From Lachnospiraceae bacterium UBA7729 (lineage in GTDB: Bacteria; Bacillota; Clostridia; Lachnospirales; Lachnospiraceae), in NCBI GenBank assembly GCA_002482005.1, contig DLFD01000083.1:1-48149 (forward strand): a stretch of 48,149 nucleotides of DNA, given 5' to 3'. The translations under genes were made by a program, and so were the position numbers. Below are positions 16,327 to 24,799 of this stretch, in pieces. Numbering within the stretch: the stretch's first letter is position 1; the number at the start of each line of letters is the position of its first letter. The notes below the pieces were generated by a model, which was not told the origin of the DNA, did not search any database, and was given only the letters and a program-made list of their open reading frames with translations.

Positions 16327-17976
16327 TTATGCGTTTCCTTCTTCCGGATTCCTGGAAAGGTCGATGCTGCGGATGACCTTTCTCAGCGGCAGGACACTTC
16401 TCGGATTGACGGACAGCTCGTCGACTCCCATGCGGAGAAATGTCTCAGTGAGTGTTGTATCTGCTCCGAGTTCTCCGCAGATGCCTACCCAGCAGCCATG
16501 GCGGTGCCCTGCTTCGATGGTCATCTGGATCTCCTTCAGGACCGCCGGATGATGGGTGTCGGAGAACGGCTCAAGTTTTGCGTTCTGACGGTCGATCGCC
16601 AGCGTGTACTGGGTCAGATCGTTGGTCCCGAGCGAGAAGAAGTCAACCTCTTCTGCCAGCGCATCCGCGCAGATTGCCGCAGCCGGTGTCTCGACCATGA
16701 TTCCGATCTGGATCTTGTCAGACACATTCTTGCCCTCCGCCTCAAGCTCCTTCCTGCACTCCTCGAGGATCTCCTTGCACTCGCGCACTTCGCGCAGGCT
16801 GATGATCATCGGGAACATGATGCCCAGATTGCCGTATGCGGACGCACGAAGCAGAGCCCTCAGCTGACGCTTGAAGAAATCCTTCCTGCTCAGGCTGATA
16901 CGGATCGCACGGAAGCCGAGCGCCGGATTCTCTTCCTTTGCCAGATTCATGTAATCGATCGTCTTGTCTGCGCCGATGTCGCAGGTACGGATGATGACCA
17001 GCTTCGGAGCCAGAGTCTCCAGTACTCTCTTGTAAGCCTGGAACTGAACTTCCTCGCTCGGGTCCTCCGTGCTGTTGAGGTAGACGAATTCGGAACGGAA
17101 CAGTCCGACGCCCTCTGCATCATTGACCTGTACGGCTCCGACATCCTGCGGGCCGCCGATGTTGGCGTATACCTTGATGGTCTTGCCGTCGATCGTTGTG
17201 TTGGTCTTGCCCTTGAGCTCCTGAAGGAGAGCCTCCTGACGCAGATCCTCATTTCTCTTCTTCGTCAGAGAATCGATCAGGTCCTGGGTAGGCTCGATGT
17301 AGACGCAGGAGTTGTAGCCATCCAGGATCGCGAACTTGCCGTCCCAGTCATCGGAGATATCCTTGCACTGGATCAGCGTCGGCAGATTCATGGATCTTGC
17401 CAGAATCGCGGTATGGCTGGTGGAGCTGCCTTCTCTCGTAATCATTCCGAGAAGAAGGGACTTGTCAAGACGGACCGTTTCGGACGGAGCAAGGTCTTCC
17501 GCCACCAGGATAGACGGCTCGCTGCCCTGCAGGGAATCCGTATCCAGCCCGAGGAGGACGGAGATGACGGAGTTTCCGACATCGAGGACGTCGGCGCTGC
17601 GCGCCTGGAAGTAAGGATCATCCATGTCCTTGAACATCTGGGCAGTATTCTCGAATCCATGCTGAGCCGCATATTCAGCGGTATGATGCTGGTCTGTGAT
17701 GATAGTCTTCACGGCATCCAGGAGATCATCGTCGTCCAGCATATCCATATGGAACTGGAAGATGGCTGCACTCTCCTCGCCCGCCGCTTTCACTGCCTTA
17801 TCGTAGAGGACCTGCTGCTGGTCCTGTACCTTTACTCTTGCCTGCTCGAACCTTTCCAGCTCCGGCGCCGGGTCATCCACCAGTGCTTCCTTGATCTCGA
17901 ACTTCGGTGCCTTGTAGATACGGATCTTTCCGATCGCGATGCCATTCAGAATGCTGCTTCCGGTAGCAACCTGCAT
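16327..17976 (-). CDS. ptsI: PTS Enzyme I (phosphoenolpyruvate-protein phosphotransferase)
   Basis: A 549-residue cytoplasmic enzyme that takes phosphate from PEP and passes it to HPr. The phosphorylated His lies in SSTSHTAILARSMNLP, near residue 188. The PEP-binding barrel follows with GLFRSEFVYLN, NPALGFRAIR, SLGTNDLTQYTLAIDR and the Cys motif GICGELGAD. Length is normal. The start was placed at ATG 17976 because GTAGGAGG precedes it; 13 upstream codons in frame have no site. It is downstream of ptsH, separated by 166 bases that contain a perfect 12-bp hairpin. Confidence 0.96.
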   Translation of the reverse strand: MQVATGSSILNGIAIGKIRIYKAPKFEIKEALVDDPAPELERFEQARVKVQDQQQVLYDKAVKAAGEESAAIFQFHMDMLDDDDLLDAVKTIITDQHHTAEYAAQHGFENTAQMFKDMDDPYFQARSADVLDVGNSVISVLLGLDTDSLQGSEPSILVAEDLAPSETVRLDKSLLLGMITREGSSTSHTAILARSMNLPTLIQCKDISDDWDGKFAILDGYNSCVYIEPTQDLIDSLTKKRNEDLRQEALLQELKGKTNTTIDGKTIKVYANIGGPQDVGAVQVNDAEGVGLFRSEFVYLNSTEDPSEEVQFQAYKRVLETLAPKLVIIRTCDIGADKTIDYMNLAKEENPALGFRAIRISLSRKDFFKRQLRALLRASAYGNLGIMFPMIISLREVRECKEILEECRKELEAEGKNVSDKIQIGIMVETPAAAICADALAEEVDFFSLGTNDLTQYTLAIDRQNAKLEPFSDTHHPAVLKEIQMTIEAGHRHGCWVGICGELGADTTLTETFLRMGVDELSVNPRSVLPLRKVIRSIDLSRNPEEGNA

Positions 17977-18001
17977 AATGAACCTCCTACTATACTGCAA
18001 A

Positions 18002-18037
18002 GGGCAGGCTGTCACAGACTACTGCGACAGCCTGCCC
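18002..18037 (-). other. Perfect 12-bp hairpin between ptsH and ptsI
   Basis: GGGCAGGCTGTC (18002-18013) pairs with GACAGCCTGCCC (18026-18037); only CTTTGC follows on the minus strand. It ends about 15 bases before the ptsI ribosome binding site. It could be a partial terminator or a stabilising stem that sets HPr above Enzyme I. Confidence 0.75.
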
Positions 18038-18142
18038 AGCTGAGTTTCCTAACCTTGCGCATGCCTGAAACCTTGTTTCTGACTGATCAGCAGATGCGGT
18101 CACAGATAAAAAATCGTCAGGACAAAGCTCCGGCTTTCCCGA

Positions 18143-18403
18143 TCACAGGTTTGCCTTCAGGAATGCCTCGATCGCAGCTGCTGCCTCTGCCTCATCATCG
18201 CCCTCGACGGTAACGGTGATCTCATCGCCCTGGCGGATGCCGAGGCCCATGAGTGCCAGAAGCTTCTTTGCGTCAGCAGACTTTCCGTCCTTGTTAGCGA
18301 TCTTGATGGCGCTTGCATGCTTCTTGACTTCCTTTACAAGAAGTCCTGCCGGACGAGCGTGGATTCCAACCGGATCGGTGATGGTGTACTTGAATTCTTT
18401 CAT
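18143..18403 (-). CDS. ptsH: HPr phosphocarrier protein
   Basis: An 86-residue HPr. The active-site His15 is in GIHARPAG, so it can carry phosphate from Enzyme I to PTS permeases. The region that normally holds the regulatory serine (Ser46 in LKSIMGVMSLG) reads AKKLLALMGLG, with Lys at the aligned position. Phosphorylation by HPr kinase, and thus CcpA co-repressor function by the usual route, is therefore not expected for this copy. The ATG has an AAGGGAG site. It lies between scrA and ptsI on the same strand. Confidence 0.95.
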   Translation of the reverse strand: MKEFKYTITDPVGIHARPAGLLVKEVKKHASAIKIANKDGKSADAKKLLALMGLGIRQGDEITVTVEGDDEAEAAAAIEAFLKANL

Positions 18404-18466
18404 GATGTTCTCCCTTCTCGCATATATATGCCAGACTCAATAGTGGATAATATGTACTGATAATGT

Positions 18467-18531
18467 CTATGCCGAAACTCCCGCTTCCGCACCCGGTCTG
18501 CCGGATGCGGAAGAAAGCTTTTCAGGCATAG
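18467..18531 (-). other. Nested hairpin between scrA and ptsH
   Basis: Outer arms CTATGCC (18467-18473) and GGCATAG (18525-18531); inner arms CTTCCGCA (18484-18491) and TGCGGAAG (18506-18513), with CCGG/CCGG inside. It follows scrA by 12 bases. No long T-run follows on the minus strand, so it may be a 3'-end stabiliser or a weak terminator. Confidence 0.65.
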
Positions 18532-18542
18532 CCATGTATTGC

Positions 18543-20501
18543 TTACTTCTTCAGGTTCTCGCCGTAGCGGACGTCTTCATAGTCGTCGCTGTTGGTAAGA
18601 AGGACAACAACCGTGTTCGGATGACCGGCAGCCTTGATCTTTGCCGAATCAAACTTCAGAAGCGGCTGTCCGATCTTGACCTTGTCGCCTTCCTTGACGT
18701 AGGTGGTGAAGCCGTCGCCGTTCATCATGACGGTGTCGACGCCGACGTGGATCAGCAGTTCCTGCTCGTTCGGGCCGGTGATACCGACTGCATGGTTCGT
18801 TCCTGCAACGGAGGAGATCACACCGTCGACCGGTGAATAGACGATCTCGCCTGCAGGCTCGATGCCGACGCCCTGTCCGAGCGCTCCGGATGCAAATGTT
18901 TCATCCGGGATCTTTGTGTACGGGATTACTTCTCCGTTGACCGGCTTCATGATGTCGCCTGCGGAAGAGGTGATCACAACATTGCTGAGTCCAAGCGGAA
19001 CTTCGCTGACTACTTCGCCTGCAGTTCTCTTCTGGGTATCTTCCGGTGCCGGAGCATCTCCGGAAGCAGGACTCTTCTCATCCCCTGCTGCCTTCTTTGC
19101 TTCAGATTCCGGCTCCTTCCACATCGTCCAGGTCAGGGCAAATGCGATGCCGCCGGAGATTGCAAGCAGGATGCTATAGTGCAGCGGCTGCTTGATGGTC
19201 AGATAGCCCGGAATACCGGTTACGCCGTAAGCAGTTGCGCCGATCTTGGTCAGAGCTCCGTAGAAAGCGCCCACGATACCGCCGATCATGCCGAAGATAA
19301 ACGGCTTGAAGAAACGAAGGTTGACACCGAAGATAGCCGGTTCGGTGATTCCCAGCGCTGCCGACAGAGAGGACGGGACCGCTACAACCTTGGTCTTGTG
19401 GTTCTTAGCCTTGAGTCCGACTGCCAGGCAGGCTCCAAACTGTGCGAAGTTTGCTGCGGAAGCGATCGGCATCCAGGTGTTGAGTCCGACAGACCCAAGC
19501 ATTCCTGCTTCGATGACGTTGTACATATGGTGCAGACCCATGATGACCGTCCATGGATACAGGGCGCCCATGAGAGCTGCGCCGAAAACATTTCCGACAA
19601 GGATCTCGGCTCCCTTGAGGACCCAGGTCTCCATAGTAGCGAAGATCGGTCCGATGATGGTGAAAGTCAGGAGCGATGTTGCAAGTACAGTTACCAGCGG
19701 GACAACGAAGAGGTCAAGCATCTCCGGTACATGCTTATGCAGCCACTTCTCGATCTTGCACATGATGAAGATCGCTATGATGACCGGTATGACGTGACCC
19801 TGATAGCCTGTCAGCCGGATCGGAAGGATCGGTCCGAACAGATGCCACTGCGGTATCACACCGTCCGTGACGCCGAAGAAACTGTTGATTGCATCAACAT
19901 TCGCTACATTCCAGCCATTCAGCAGGTTCGTATGGACCATGGCAAGGCCAATGACCGCGCCAAGGAAGATATTTCCTCCGAAGACTCTTGCCGCCGAGAT
20001 CGCGACGATAACCGGCAGGAAAGCAAATGCAGTGTTTGAGATCATATCCAGGAATCCGTACCAGTCGGATCCTGCGAAGGACGGGATCGCCTTGCCAAGT
20101 GCCTCGACCAGACCCATCATCAGGCCGGATGCGACGATCGCCGGAAGGATCGGAACAAAGACGTCTCCGATCGGTTTCAGCAGCCTCTTCCAGAGCGGCT
20201 GCTTTGCTGCCGCGGCTGCCTTGACATCGTCCTTTGTCGCCTCGGTCATGCCGGTGATGGAAAGGAACTCGTCATAAACCTTGTTGACGGTTCCGGTCCC
20301 GATGATGATCTGCAGCTGCCCGTTGGATTCGAACAGACCCTTGACGCCATCGATTTCCTCGATGTAATCCTTCTGGACCTTGCTGTTGTCCTTGATGACC
20401 AGACGCAGCCTCGTTGCGCAATGTGCCGCCTGCGCAATGTTATCGCGCCCGCCGATATGATCGACGATCTCCTGGGCGCATCTGCGGTAATCCAGTGCCA
20501 T
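18543..20501 (-). CDS. scrA: Sucrose-type PTS permease, EIIBCA
   Basis: A 652-residue three-domain PTS transporter that imports and phosphorylates its sugar. The IIB domain (residues 1-85) has the phosphocysteine at Cys28 in CATRLRLVI. The IIC membrane domain spans about 100-460 with ten or so hydrophobic segments and the GITEPAIFGVNLR motif. An acidic/Ala-rich linker precedes the IIA domain (about 510-652), with His residues in NHAVGIT and LLIHVGVDTV. Sequence type is the glucoside family (sucrose/trehalose/beta-glucoside); sucrose is inferred from the adjacent scrB. A promoter and operator-like inverted repeat lie upstream. Confidence 0.92.
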   Translation of the reverse strand: MALDYRRCAQEIVDHIGGRDNIAQAAHCATRLRLVIKDNSKVQKDYIEEIDGVKGLFESNGQLQIIIGTGTVNKVYDEFLSITGMTEATKDDVKAAAAAKQPLWKRLLKPIGDVFVPILPAIVASGLMMGLVEALGKAIPSFAGSDWYGFLDMISNTAFAFLPVIVAISAARVFGGNIFLGAVIGLAMVHTNLLNGWNVANVDAINSFFGVTDGVIPQWHLFGPILPIRLTGYQGHVIPVIIAIFIMCKIEKWLHKHVPEMLDLFVVPLVTVLATSLLTFTIIGPIFATMETWVLKGAEILVGNVFGAALMGALYPWTVIMGLHHMYNVIEAGMLGSVGLNTWMPIASAANFAQFGACLAVGLKAKNHKTKVVAVPSSLSAALGITEPAIFGVNLRFFKPFIFGMIGGIVGAFYGALTKIGATAYGVTGIPGYLTIKQPLHYSILLAISGGIAFALTWTMWKEPESEAKKAAGDEKSPASGDAPAPEDTQKRTAGEVVSEVPLGLSNVVITSSAGDIMKPVNGEVIPYTKIPDETFASGALGQGVGIEPAGEIVYSPVDGVISSVAGTNHAVGITGPNEQELLIHVGVDTVMMNGDGFTTYVKEGDKVKIGQPLLKFDSAKIKAAGHPNTVVVLLTNSDDYEDVRYGENLKK

Positions 20502-20573
20502 AATTCCCTCCCTTAGCCTGTATACTTCACAGGGCTCATTATGGAATACCTATAGTGACGGTTACACGTGTGT

Positions 20574-20607
20574 CCGGAACCATGAAACATGATGAAACAT
20601 GTTCCGG
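20574..20607. promoter_or_regulatory. Operator-like inverted repeat upstream of scrA
   Basis: CCGGAAC (20574-20580) and GTTCCGG (20601-20607) flank a spacer with two direct ATGAAACAT copies. It lies 12-45 bases downstream of the predicted -10, a position suited to a repressor roadblock. Confidence 0.5.
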
Positions 20608-20618
20608 GATTAATGCCT

Positions 20619-20647
20619 ATTCTAAGAAATTTCATGCACAAGTGCAA
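20619..20647 (-). promoter_or_regulatory. Predicted scrA promoter
   Basis: Minus strand TTGCAC (20642-20647), 17-base spacer, TAGAAT (20619-20624); gives a leader of about 110 bases to scrA. Confidence 0.6.
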
Positions 20648-20708
20648 CTAGATTTCTCAATTCTCAGCCTTTCTTATGCATAATAACGAACCCAGGCACC
20701 CAGGCTGC

Positions 20709-20798
20709 AGCATCGCCCGGCTCCATTCCCGCTGCGGAAGGGCCAGTCTGGATTTCATCTCCGGAAGCATCGCCCGGCTCCATTCCCGCTGCGGAAGG
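20709..20798. repeat. 33-bp direct repeat between the HAD gene and scrA
   Basis: AGCATCGCCCGGCTCCATTC followed by CCGCTGCGGAAGG occurs exactly at 20709-20741 and 20766-20798 (57-bp period). The second copy ends 19 bases from the HAD stop. No gene lies in this intergenic stretch. Confidence 0.85.
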
Positions 20799-20816
20799 AC
20801 CGGCTTCTTCCTGCGC

Positions 20817-21635
20817 TCACCTCAGATGCAGCTGGTCGAAAGCTTTTGCCAGACCGTCATCCTCCACCGCCGGGCAGACCAGGTCGCAGATCTTCTTCAG
20901 ACTCTCCGCTCCGTTCTCCATACAGACCGAAGTCCCGACAACACGTATCATCGCGAGATCGTTCATGCTGTCGCCGAAGCCGACCGTATCCGATACCGGG
21001 ACTCCGAGACGCTCACAGACCTTCAGCACGCCTTGTCCTTTATCAAACTTCCGGTTGATCAGCTCCCCGTTCACGCAGCCGTGCTCCGGCACATCCTGCA
21101 TGCAGAATTCAAACTGGTCCTCCAGAAGGTTCCTTGCCTCATCAAGCTGGCTCATCTCCCTGCACATGACGACGACCTTATAGACCGGGGATCCGTCATA
21201 TTCCTGCATCGGTCTGATGCCAAGATTTGAGGAGAGCGACTTGCGCCAGCGTTCGATCTCACTGTTCCCCTTCGGCTGGTCCTTCAGGAACTCCTTCAGG
21301 TCCGAATCGCCCCAGGACCCATCCTTTGCCTCGATCGTACAGAAGACGCCGCTTTCATGAAGGCTCCTGAGCGCAGTGTCCCGCTGCTCATCCGTCATCG
21401 GGCAGTCAAAGAGCACCTCATCTCCATACGTGACATAGCCCCCGGCGCTTCCGACGATACCGTCAAATCCGTACTTCAGGACTGGGCTGAGCATATTGTA
21501 GTTGCGTCCGGTGCAGAGGAATACCTTATTACCGGCTTTCTGTGCATCATGGATCGCCTGTACCGCACTCTCCGGAGGGGTATTCTCCCCCGCAGGCGTC
21601 AGCGTGCCGTCGATATCAACGAAGATCAGTTTCAT
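20817..21635 (-). CDS. HAD-superfamily Cof-type phosphatase
   Basis: A 272-residue cytoplasmic phosphatase. HAD motif I is FVDIDGTLT with the nucleophile Asp, motif II FLCTGRN, motif III Lys in the RKFDKGQG region, and motif IV GFGDSMNDLAMI. The large cap domain between them is the Cof (C2) type, usually acting on sugar phosphates or flavin mononucleotide. The ATG has AAGGAG upstream. It lies between scrB and scrA, 36 bp after scrB, so a role in sugar-phosphate detoxification during sucrose use is possible but unproven. Confidence 0.9.
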   Translation of the reverse strand: MKLIFVDIDGTLTPAGENTPPESAVQAIHDAQKAGNKVFLCTGRNYNMLSPVLKYGFDGIVGSAGGYVTYGDEVLFDCPMTDEQRDTALRSLHESGVFCTIEAKDGSWGDSDLKEFLKDQPKGNSEIERWRKSLSSNLGIRPMQEYDGSPVYKVVVMCREMSQLDEARNLLEDQFEFCMQDVPEHGCVNGELINRKFDKGQGVLKVCERLGVPVSDTVGFGDSMNDLAMIRVVGTSVCMENGAESLKKICDLVCPAVEDDGLAKAFDQLHLR

Positions 21636-21671
21636 GGCTTCTCCTTATCTAAATCTAATCCGGAAGACCGG

Positions 21672-23150
21672 TCAGACTACCAGGGTATCCTGGACTGCCG
21701 GCTTCAGTTTCCACATACGGAGGAATGCATCTCCATACATGGTAAAGTATGCTTCATCCGTGACAGGGAAGACCCTCGACGTGAAGACGACATCTCCGTC
21801 GTTGACGAAGATCTCGACAGAGCTCCGGTCGATGAAGATCCTCAGATGCTGGAGTCCCTGCGGAAGGTTTCTGACCCTGCTCTCTCCTGCCTCAGGATTG
21901 ATCCTTCTGGTCATATGACTTCTGTCGATGCAGATATCATGGGTCATCTCTGAATAATGGATCTGGAATCCTCCTGTCCCGTCTTCCTTCGTGAACAGAT
22001 CCATCTTCAGGTCGCCCGGCCTGCAGTAAAGCTCGACTTCCGAGACGCGCGGCAGCTTTTCCACGTCGCCCGGGTGATAATTCTGCAGGTTGAATTCTTC
22101 ATCACGCAGCTGCTTGAGTTCCGGCAGCGGCTGCTGGATCAGTCTTCTCCCCCGGATCGTCAGTTCTCTCGGAAGCGTCAGGCATCCCGACCAGTTCTCC
22201 TCATCGGTCGGATAGCTGACATCCGGCTGACCCATCCATGCGATCAGGACCGCCTTGTCCGGATCCTGCACATTGTTGGCACATTCTGCAGCATAGGAGT
22301 CAAAGCCCCTGTCGAGAATATGAAACCTCCCCGCAGGATTGAAAGTAAGCGACGCCCAGTCCATCTCCCCGAGAATGTAGCCGTTATGGTTGAAGGTACC
22401 GCCCCTGCCCTCGATCTTCAGGTGCTGCGGACAGAACAGCAGGACGTCCTTTCCGCCGATGTGCTCGATAGACGGACATTCCCACATGTCTCCGAAATGT
22501 TCGAAGCCGGGCACTTTCAGCTCTCCTGCGAAATTCCAGCCGTGCAGAAGGTCGTCCGAGGAGTAGATGATGGCGCAGCCACGCTTATCCTTCGTCTGGG
22601 CGCCGAGAACGATGAAATATCTCCCTAGTTCCTTCTTATAGACGATCTTCGGGTCCCGCTGATGCTCCGTATAGTCCGGATTCGTCCCGAACAGAGGGAG
22701 CGGATACTTTTCCGTCCAGCCGTCGTCGCGGAGCTTGGCAAGGCAGGTATAGGCATGGCGTGTCCAGTCCGGATCCCTGTGGTTCCCTGTGTAGTAAAGG
22801 TAAAGCGAGTCTCCGATCGGCATGGCTGAACCGGAATAAGCGCCGTAATTGTCATATTCACGGTCAGGCATGATGCAGACGCCGAGGTTCTTCCACGTAA
22901 CCAGGTCCTTCGAGACGATATGGTACCAGTATTTCAGGCCATGGACAGCTCCCCATGGACACCACTGATAGAAAAGATGCCACTTATTGTCGTGCCAGAC
23001 GAAACCATTCGGGTCATTGATCAGCCCCGTGATCGCCTGGATGTGAAAAGCCTGGCGATAGTCCGACTTCGATATCTCCTCATGCATCGCCCACAGTTCC
23101 TGCGGATCCTTAAGTCTTCTGTAGCGCTCTTCCCTTGTCCATTCTTTCAT
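21672..23150 (-). CDS. scrB: Sucrose-6-phosphate hydrolase (GH32)
   Basis: A 492-residue glycoside hydrolase of family 32 that splits sucrose-6-phosphate to glucose-6-phosphate and fructose. The nucleophile motif NDPNGFVWHDNKWHLFYQW is near residue 45, the RDPKIVY transition-state motif near 165 and the acid/base WECPS near 215. A C-terminal beta-sandwich ends with FIDRSSVEIFVNDGDVVFTSR. Length is normal. It is first in a likely scrB-HAD-scrA series. No fructokinase or LacI-type regulator gene is visible in the window. Confidence 0.94.
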   Translation of the reverse strand: MKEWTREERYRRLKDPQELWAMHEEISKSDYRQAFHIQAITGLINDPNGFVWHDNKWHLFYQWCPWGAVHGLKYWYHIVSKDLVTWKNLGVCIMPDREYDNYGAYSGSAMPIGDSLYLYYTGNHRDPDWTRHAYTCLAKLRDDGWTEKYPLPLFGTNPDYTEHQRDPKIVYKKELGRYFIVLGAQTKDKRGCAIIYSSDDLLHGWNFAGELKVPGFEHFGDMWECPSIEHIGGKDVLLFCPQHLKIEGRGGTFNHNGYILGEMDWASLTFNPAGRFHILDRGFDSYAAECANNVQDPDKAVLIAWMGQPDVSYPTDEENWSGCLTLPRELTIRGRRLIQQPLPELKQLRDEEFNLQNYHPGDVEKLPRVSEVELYCRPGDLKMDLFTKEDGTGGFQIHYSEMTHDICIDRSHMTRRINPEAGESRVRNLPQGLQHLRIFIDRSSVEIFVNDGDVVFTSRVFPVTDEAYFTMYGDAFLRMWKLKPAVQDTLVV

Positions 23151-23228
23151 CCTGCACCTGCCTTTCCGGCTTGCTGCCGCAGCCTTGTTTCACTGATCAT
23201 GAAAGGATCATATACGCTTTTGAATACA

Positions 23229-23238
23229 TGTTATAACA
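23229..23238. promoter_or_regulatory. Short palindrome upstream of scrB
   Basis: TGTTATAACA, a perfect 10-bp palindrome about 80 bp upstream of the scrB start, near where its -35 region should be. No strong promoter was found. Confidence 0.25.
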
Positions 23239-23263
23239 AATCTTGTCCCGCCGGAGATCCTGC

Positions 23264-24760
23264 TCAGCTGTTCGGGTCCATGATGGATGAGACGGCATCG
23301 GCAAGGATATCCGAAACGTCCGCGATCAGGGCAGGATCCGCCCGAAGCATATCTTCATCTTCCTCTCCGGAATGCGTCTGGTCTTCCGAGCCTTTCCCGG
23401 TGTCCGCAGAGCCGTCTGTCTCCGGAGCATCCGACGCACTGGGTACATTCGGAACATTGGTCTCTGACTGCTCCGTCATATCTCCTTCCCCGCTTTCCTG
23501 GCCGGCCGGTTTCCCCGGAACGTACTGGGTAAGCGCCGCTGCCTCAAATCCTGCCTGTCCAAAGATTGCCTGCGAGAGGCTGCTGTCTTTCACGTAGCTC
23601 CACGCTGCCGGGACCGCCTCGCCGCCCCCAGGCAAGGATTCCGGTTCTGTTTCCGTCATCGGCGAGATGGCGTCCGGAACGATGCCGCCGGAGACGGTCC
23701 TCTCCGGAGCTGTCTCCCCATCCGCATCTTCCTGACCTCCTTCTGCCTCGGCTTCGGAAGCCTCTTTTTCCTTCCGCGCATCGAGACGAAGGCCTGCCTC
23801 ACGGAGAAGTTCTCCTGCAGAGTTCTTTTCTCCGTCAAAGTCCTTCAGAAGGTAGAAGCTGAAAGGAGCGTATCCAACTCTCTCGACGTCAATCACCCCC
23901 CTGATCCTCGCTCTGGTCTCATCATTCAGAGAATCCACGAAGTTCGAGGCTCCGCAGTGCCCGTCTTCCTCTCCCGACAGAAACAGAAAACAGATGTCAG
24001 TGTCCGTCACATGGGATGACAGGATCCTGGCAGTCTCAAGCAGGGCGGCTGTCCCGCTGCGGTCCGCCGCAAAAGGATCTCCGCTCTCCTTCTTTCTCAT
24101 CACGTCATAGTGTGTCACGACCAGAAGGATATCATCCGTCCGGCTCAGCTCCGAGTCCGGCAGGTGCTCCGCAATGATGTTGATCCCCTGCTCATCCCGT
24201 CCGGTCTCATCCACAAAACCTTCATGAAAGGGCTGTGTCTCTACCTGATACCCGAGATCTTTCATGAATCCGGAGATATAGTCCGCAGCCTGAAGTTCTC
24301 CATCGGAGCCTGCAGTGCTGTCATATTCCGAAAGGTCCGCAAGATACTGCCGGATCCTGTCCGGGTCCGCAGCCTCAAGGTCGCCGATCATCTCAACCAG
24401 TTCGCTCTCCGGTTCTGACTCGGACTCCCTCTGGCTTTCAGGTTCGAGGTCGCCCTCGCTCTCCACTGCAGTACCGTCCGCAAAGCTCTGCAGAGCTTCC
24501 CTGTTGCCGCTGGCCATCACTTTCTCAAGCTGGTCCATCGGAACTCCGTCGATATACTGGATGTCTGCATCGCCGTCTTCGATCAGGCCGCCGCCATCAT
24601 CAGCTGCCTGCGTCTCCCCGCTACCCTGGATGATATCAGAGCTGCCGCCCGGACCATCCCCTATCGCATCATCCGCCATCGCAGCCGGTCTCAACGACAC
24701 CGCTCCGCATATCAGGCTCACGGCCAGAGCCGCGATCGCCAGATCTCTGTTCTTTCTCAT
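23264..24760 (-). CDS. Secreted M28-type zinc peptidase with acidic insertions
   Basis: A 498-residue exported protein. The N-terminus is a signal peptide (KNRDLAIAALAVSLICGAVSL, then AAMA). An acidic low-complexity region follows. The M28 aminopeptidase core then shows VVTHYD (His217, Asp219), the bridging Asp233 in ADRSGTAALLETA, the GEE pair (264-265), Asp291 in DVERVGY, and a likely last ligand His463 in THSGEEDED. Two Glu/Ser/Pro-rich stretches interrupt the catalytic domain. The start was chosen at ATG 24760, seven bases after GGGGGTG. It lies 40 bp after hflX. Substrate unknown; activity is probable but not certain given the insertions. Confidence 0.82.
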   Translation of the reverse strand: MRKNRDLAIAALAVSLICGAVSLRPAAMADDAIGDGPGGSSDIIQGSGETQAADDGGGLIEDGDADIQYIDGVPMDQLEKVMASGNREALQSFADGTAVESEGDLEPESQRESESEPESELVEMIGDLEAADPDRIRQYLADLSEYDSTAGSDGELQAADYISGFMKDLGYQVETQPFHEGFVDETGRDEQGINIIAEHLPDSELSRTDDILLVVTHYDVMRKKESGDPFAADRSGTAALLETARILSSHVTDTDICFLFLSGEEDGHCGASNFVDSLNDETRARIRGVIDVERVGYAPFSFYLLKDFDGEKNSAGELLREAGLRLDARKEKEASEAEAEGGQEDADGETAPERTVSGGIVPDAISPMTETEPESLPGGGEAVPAAWSYVKDSSLSQAIFGQAGFEAAALTQYVPGKPAGQESGEGDMTEQSETNVPNVPSASDAPETDGSADTGKGSEDQTHSGEEDEDMLRADPALIADVSDILADAVSSIMDPNS

Positions 24761-24799
24761 AAGCATACACCCCCGCGGAGCGATCCTCCGCATGACAAG

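Noticed and set aside
16201..18213. 670-codon plus-strand open frame
   Set aside because: Antisense shadow of ptsI with no family motifs.
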